From Hoyosella altamirensis (lineage in GTDB: Bacteria; Actinomycetota; Actinomycetes; Mycobacteriales; Mycobacteriaceae), in contig NZ_JACHWS010000001.1 in NCBI RefSeq assembly GCF_014191505.1, forward strand, positions 434,001-498,000: a stretch of DNA of 64,000 bases, given 5' to 3'. The translations under genes were made by a program, and so were the position numbers. The notes below the pieces were generated by a model. The model made no database searches. It was not told the origin of the DNA and saw only the letters and a list, made by a program, of their open reading frames with translations. Below are positions 61,442-64,000 of this stretch, one piece after another; the first letter of the stretch is position 1, and each line of letters starts with the position of its first letter.

Positions 61442-62521
61442 GTGAGCCTAACCCTCGGAATTGTCGGCCTGCCCAACGTAGGTAAGTCCACCTTGTTCAA
61501 CGCGCTGACGAAGAACGACGTGGTCGCCGCGAACTACCCGTTCGCCACGATTGAACCCAACGTGGGTGTTGTGGAATTGCCTGACCCCCGACTGGACAAG
61601 CTCGCTGAAATATTCGGGTCGCAGCGCATTCTCCCCGCGACAGTGTCGTTCGTCGACATCGCAGGCATTGTGAAAGGCGCGAGCGAGGGAGCAGGTCTCG
61701 GCAACAAGTTTCTCGCTAACATTCGTGAAGCCCACGCCATCTGCCAGGTAGTGCGAGTGTTCACTGACGGTGATGTCGTCCATGTGGACGGCCGGGTCGA
61801 TCCGCTTTCCGACATCGAGGTCATCGAAACCGAACTAATCCTCGCTGACCTGCAGACTCTGGAAAAAGCTGTCCCGAGACTCGAGAAAGAGTCGAAGAAC
61901 AACAAGGACAAGCGTCCACTAGCGGAGGCCGCGAAGGAAGCGCAGCAAGTCCTCGATGGTGGCAAGACGCTCTTCTCGCAAAAAGACAGCATGGACCTGG
62001 GCATGCTTAAAGAACTTCACCTCCTGACGACCAAGCCGTTCCTGTACGTCTTCAACGCGGATGAGGGAGTGCTCACCGACGAGGAGCGCAAGAACGAGTT
62101 ACGCGCGGCGGTGGCGCCTGCGGACGCGGTCTTCCTCGACGCGAAGGTCGAATCGGATTTGCAGGAACTGGACGAGGAATCGGCACTGGAGCTGCTTGAG
62201 ACGATTGGGCAGACAGAGCCTGGCCTGTACTCACTGGCCCGCGCTGGATTCCACACACTTGGGTTGCAGACGTACCTCACGGCCGGCCCCAAAGAAGCCC
62301 GTGCATGGACAATCCATAAAGGCGACACGGCACCGAAGGCTGCCGGTGTCATCCACACTGACTTCGAGCGGGGTTTCATTAAAGCTGAGGTCGTGTCCTA
62401 CGAGGATCTCGTCGCCGCCGGTTCCATGGCCGCGGCGAAAGCCGCAGGCAAAGTCCGCATGGAGGGCAAGGATTACATCATGACCGACGGCGATGTCGTG
62501 GAGTTCCGGTTTAACGTATAG
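61442..62521 (+). CDS. ychF: Redox-regulated ATPase/GTPase YchF
   Basis: A 359-residue Obg-family P-loop protein that prefers ATP. Motifs: [17 protein letters not shown] (about residues 8-24), [20 protein letters not shown] (about 70-89), an NKxD-like region NADE, and a C-terminal TGS domain ending [10 protein letters not shown]. It binds ribosomes and dampens antioxidant responses in E. coli. The start is a GTG nine bases after TAGACT, which suggests a leaderless transcript. The position after the DUF6542 region matches Rv1112, but sbcDC/rmuC and the cupredoxin block stand between. A toxin-antitoxin module begins directly after its stop. Confidence 0.96.
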   Translation: MSLTLGIVGLPNVGKSTLFNALTKNDVVAANYPFATIEPNVGVVELPDPRLDKLAEIFGSQRILPATVSFVDIAGIVKGASEGAGLGNKFLANIREAHAICQVVRVFTDGDVVHVDGRVDPLSDIEVIETELILADLQTLEKAVPRLEKESKNNKDKRPLAEAAKEAQQVLDGGKTLFSQKDSMDLGMLKELHLLTTKPFLYVFNADEGVLTDEERKNELRAAVAPADAVFLDAKVESDLQELDEESALELLETIGQTEPGLYSLARAGFHTLGLQTYLTAGPKEARAWTIHKGDTAPKAAGVIHTDFERGFIKAEVVSYEDLVAAGSMAAAKAAGKVRMEGKDYIMTDGDVVEFRFNV

Positions 62522-62554
62522 CGTTAATGATGGTTTGCGTTATATTCTGGCCTC
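62521..62554 (+). promoter_or_regulatory. Promoter/operator region of higBA
   Basis: The only space between ychF and the toxin gene. It holds two GCGTTA repeats (62521-62526 and 62537-62542) 16 bp apart and a TTATAT -10-like element at 62540-62545. It is richer in A+T than its surroundings. HigA-type antitoxins often bind such repeats to autoregulate. Confidence 0.4.
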
Positions 62555-62836
62555 GTGATCAGATCGTTCGGCAGCAAGGACACCGAGCGCATCTGGCATG
62601 AGCAGTACGTCAAGCGAGTCGACCGAACGGTGCAGCGGGCGACCTTGCAGAAGCTCGAGCTGATCCATGCGGCGAAGGATGTCGAGGACCTCCGGGTCCC
62701 GCCGGGCAACCGTCTGGAGCGTCTGGTGGGCGACCGGAGCGGGCAGCACAGTATCCGAGTCCACGCGCAATGGCGTCTCTGCTTCGTCTGGAAAGAAGGA
62801 GGTGCGGACAATGTCGAACTCGTCGACTACCACTGA
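62555..62836 (+). CDS. higB: HigB-like toxin (RelE/ParE fold)
   Basis: A 93-residue toxin. It begins MIRSFGSKDTERIWHE, the usual start of the HigB/YgjN type, and has QKLELIHAAKDVEDLRVPPGNRLERL and the C-terminal IRVHAQWRLCFVWKEGGADNVELVDYH. Conserved basic residues Arg and Lys with the terminal Tyr-His fit an mRNA-cutting RelE-type active site. The toxin gene precedes the antitoxin, as in higBA. The GTG at 62555 is chosen from the conserved N-terminus. It overlaps higA by 26 bases. The repressor and operator are discussed with the antitoxin. Confidence 0.92.
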   Translation: MIRSFGSKDTERIWHEQYVKRVDRTVQRATLQKLELIHAAKDVEDLRVPPGNRLERLVGDRSGQHSIRVHAQWRLCFVWKEGGADNVELVDYH

Positions 62837-63131
62837 GGCCGACCTGATTGAGCCGATCCATCCGGGAGAGATTTTGATGGAGGACTTCATCAAGGGCTTC
62901 GGGATCACGCAGAACAAGCTTGCTGTGTCGATCGGCGTGCCACCCCGACGGATCAACGAGATCGTGCACGGCAAGCGGGGCATCACCGCCGACACGGCGA
63001 TCCGTCTGGCGCGGTACTTCGGCACGTCGGAGGAGTTCTGGATGAACCTGCAGTCGAACTACGAGCTGCGGCTCGAACGCCGGGCGCTTCGCGAGGTTCT
63101 CGAGGCGATCACTCCGCTGTCGGTCGCATGA
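62811..63131 (+). CDS. higA: HigA-like antitoxin (XRE helix-turn-helix)
   Basis: A 106-residue antitoxin. After a Ser/Thr-rich start comes IEPIHPGEILMEDFIKGFGI, the HigA hallmark, and a Cro/CI helix-turn-helix (about residues 35-75; LAVSIGVPPRRINEIVHGKR, then ITADTAIRLARYFGTSEEFW). The C-terminus NLQSNYELRLERR binds the toxin. GAAGGAGGTGCGGACA before the ATG gives a strong ribosome site inside the end of higB, so antitoxin is made in excess. It should repress its own operon. The next gene starts inside its stop (four-base overlap). Confidence 0.93.
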   Translation: MSNSSTTTEADLIEPIHPGEILMEDFIKGFGITQNKLAVSIGVPPRRINEIVHGKRGITADTAIRLARYFGTSEEFWMNLQSNYELRLERRALREVLEAITPLSVA

Positions 63132-63421
63132 GCGCTGTCAAGCTCACGGGTCGACTCGTCTGTGTAGACGACGCCGAGGCAGAGACCGTGCTCCGCCACC
63201 TGCCTCGGCATATGGAACTCACCCGTGCCGAGGCAGGATGTCTTCACTTCGACGTCGAGCCGACGGGTGACCCGCGTGTGTGGAGTGTTTCTGAGCGGTT
63301 CGTGGATCAGGCGGCGTTTGACGCGCATCAAGCACGCGTTCGGACGAGTGAGTGGGGTCAAGCCACTTCAGGGATCGCGCGGGAGTACGTCATCGAGACG
63401 CATCGAGACGGTGGCCAATGA
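63128..63421 (+). CDS. Antibiotic biosynthesis monooxygenase-type (ABM) protein
   Basis: A 97-residue protein with the ferredoxin-like ABM fold. It has VKLTGRLVCVDDAEAETVLRHL at the start, the EAGCLHFDVEPTGDPRVWSVSERFVDQAAFDAHQARVRTSEW region (a stretch about residues 34-76) characteristic of putative quinol monooxygenases, and a short tail. Members oxidise quinols or aromatic intermediates without a cofactor, or detoxify reactive carbonyls. The ATG at 63128 overlaps the higA stop by four bases, so the gene is coupled to the toxin-antitoxin message, an uncommon partner. It may have arrived with that module. The specific substrate is unknown. Confidence 0.85.
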   Translation: MSAVKLTGRLVCVDDAEAETVLRHLPRHMELTRAEAGCLHFDVEPTGDPRVWSVSERFVDQAAFDAHQARVRTSEWGQATSGIAREYVIETHRDGGQ

Positions 63422-63624
63422 GTCGGGATGGTGATGCTGAGGGGGTCGAGCGCAAGAAGTTCCTCGTGGGCGCGTAGCGGATCGACGTAGACACCTACGG
63501 GAGGCCAGCAGGTTCTGGGCTGGCTGCGTGAGCACCCCTGAGTGCCGACTTCACTGCAGCGTTCAGTTCGTTCGGCGGCCAGATCGCCCACGCTCTGCAA
63601 CAGAGAAACCGAACAGGAGCAGGA
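63422..63624 (+). other. Intergenic stretch with short coding-like remnants
   Basis: This 203-base gap has no gene I can support. An ATG at 63418 opens only 19 codons (ending VERKKFLVGA). Further on, around 63491-63538, a frame reads TPTGGQQVLGWLREHP before TGA. Both pieces look like protein but are broken by stops, suggesting a decayed gene end. The last 80 bases are open in the frame of the next gene but have no good start. Confidence 0.4.
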
Positions 63625-64000
63625 TTGAACGAGTTCACCGGCCTCAGCGCCTTTCCTCTCACCCCGTTTAAGGATGACGCCGTCGACGAGCGCGCGTTCG
63701 TCGGCTTGGTCGAACGGCTCGCCGAAGCGGGCGTGGACTCGATCACCGCGCTCGGCTCGACCGGGTCATACGCCTACCTCGCTCCCGATGAGCGCGCTCG
63801 CGTCGCCCGCCTCGCAGTCGAGCATGCGGGCACGACGCCGGTGTTCGTCGGGGTCGGGGCGCTGCGTACCTCCCAGGTGCTGGCCAACGTCGCCAGCGCC
63901 GAGGAGGCCGGAGCCCGCGGGCTGCTGCTCGCGCCGATGACCTATCAGCCGCTCACCGAGGACGACGTGTTCGAGTTGTTTCACGCCGTCGCGGAACGCA
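63625..64000 (+). CDS. DapA/NanA-family aldolase (dihydrodipicolinate synthase-like), partial
   Basis: The first 125 codons; the gene runs off the right edge. Starting from TTG at 63625 with AGGAG five bases upstream, it reads FTGLSAFPLTPFKDD, then GVDSITALGSTGSYAYL (about residues 35-51; compare the family GTTGE loop) and the TPVFVGVGALRTSQVLANVASAEEAGARGLLLAPMTYQPL region in which the second Tyr is typical. The family are class I lyases that split 2-keto acids or make dihydrodipicolinate. The catalytic Tyr and Lys are partly outside the window, so the substrate is not known; SYAYL in place of the usual Glu-Ser-containing loop suggests it is not a classical DapA. Confidence 0.8.
   Translation, partial: MNEFTGLSAFPLTPFKDDAVDERAFVGLVERLAEAGVDSITALGSTGSYAYLAPDERARVARLAVEHAGTTPVFVGVGALRTSQVLANVASAEEAGARGLLLAPMTYQPLTEDDVFELFHAVAER

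Noticed and set aside
1-64000. CRISPR arrays, rRNA, tRNA, insertion sequences and prophage genes
   Set aside because: I looked for regular direct repeats with spacers, transposase or integrase motifs, phage structural proteins and RNA gene signatures and saw none.

Overview
The window looks like chromosome of a high-GC, mycothiol-producing actinobacterium of the Mycobacteriales (mycolata). The clearest sign is gene order: SGNH hydrolase, cbs, metB, greA, a DUF4307 protein, mca, a small membrane protein, a DUF255 thioredoxin-like protein, hemolysin III, a short-chain Z-prenyl diphosphate synthase, coaA, glyA, phoH2, fumC, glpX, a DUF4245 protein, xseB, xseA, an Rv1109c-like protein, ispH, a DUF6542 protein and ychF. 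From memory this is the order of the M. tuberculosis block Rv1074c-Rv1112. Several blocks are inserted into or moved within it. The size and content suggest a Hoyosella/Rhodococcus-like genus, but the sequence alone cannot fix the genus.

Layout. 0-3.2 kb: start of a thiolase, a small conserved protein, an SGNH hydrolase and cystathionine beta-synthase. 3.2-12 kb: redox, sulfur and metal genes, namely soxR-doxX-methyltransferase with two SoxR boxes, a persulfide dioxygenase/rhodanese fusion convergent with a TauE exporter (both behind ATACCC-type palindromes), a two-component system, a multicopper oxidase and a SIMPL lipoprotein. 12-28 kb: acyl-CoA dehydrogenases and crotonases, an EamA exporter, an SDR, a GlcD-like flavoprotein, a molybdopterin oxidoreductase, tkt-tal with a divergent SorC-type regulator, and a TetR regulator. 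28-34.6 kb: back to the conserved block (metB to DUF255). 34.6-39.2 kb: a second insertion (type I DAHP synthase, ABC exporter pair, TetR). 39.2-53.8 kb: conserved block from hemolysin III to DUF6542. 53.9-61.4 kb: rmuC, sbcDC, an AI-2E family permease and a cupredoxin lipoprotein. 61.4-64 kb: ychF, then a higBA toxin-antitoxin module, a small monooxygenase, a decayed stretch and the start of a DapA-family gene.

How the genes fit together. cbs and metB are the two ends of transsulfuration. The block between them carries sulfane-sulfur oxidation and a likely sulfite exporter, so sulfide/persulfide handling next to cysteine metabolism is a reasonable reading. mca detoxifies mycothiol conjugates. 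fumC, glpX, tkt and tal are central carbon genes; glyA, coaA and ispH supply one-carbon units, CoA and isoprenoids. phoH2 appears to have a PHO-box-like promoter and a leader with a tiny ORF and a hairpin. No rRNA, tRNA, CRISPR array, prophage or insertion sequence was found, and no gap between genes exceeds 300 bases.
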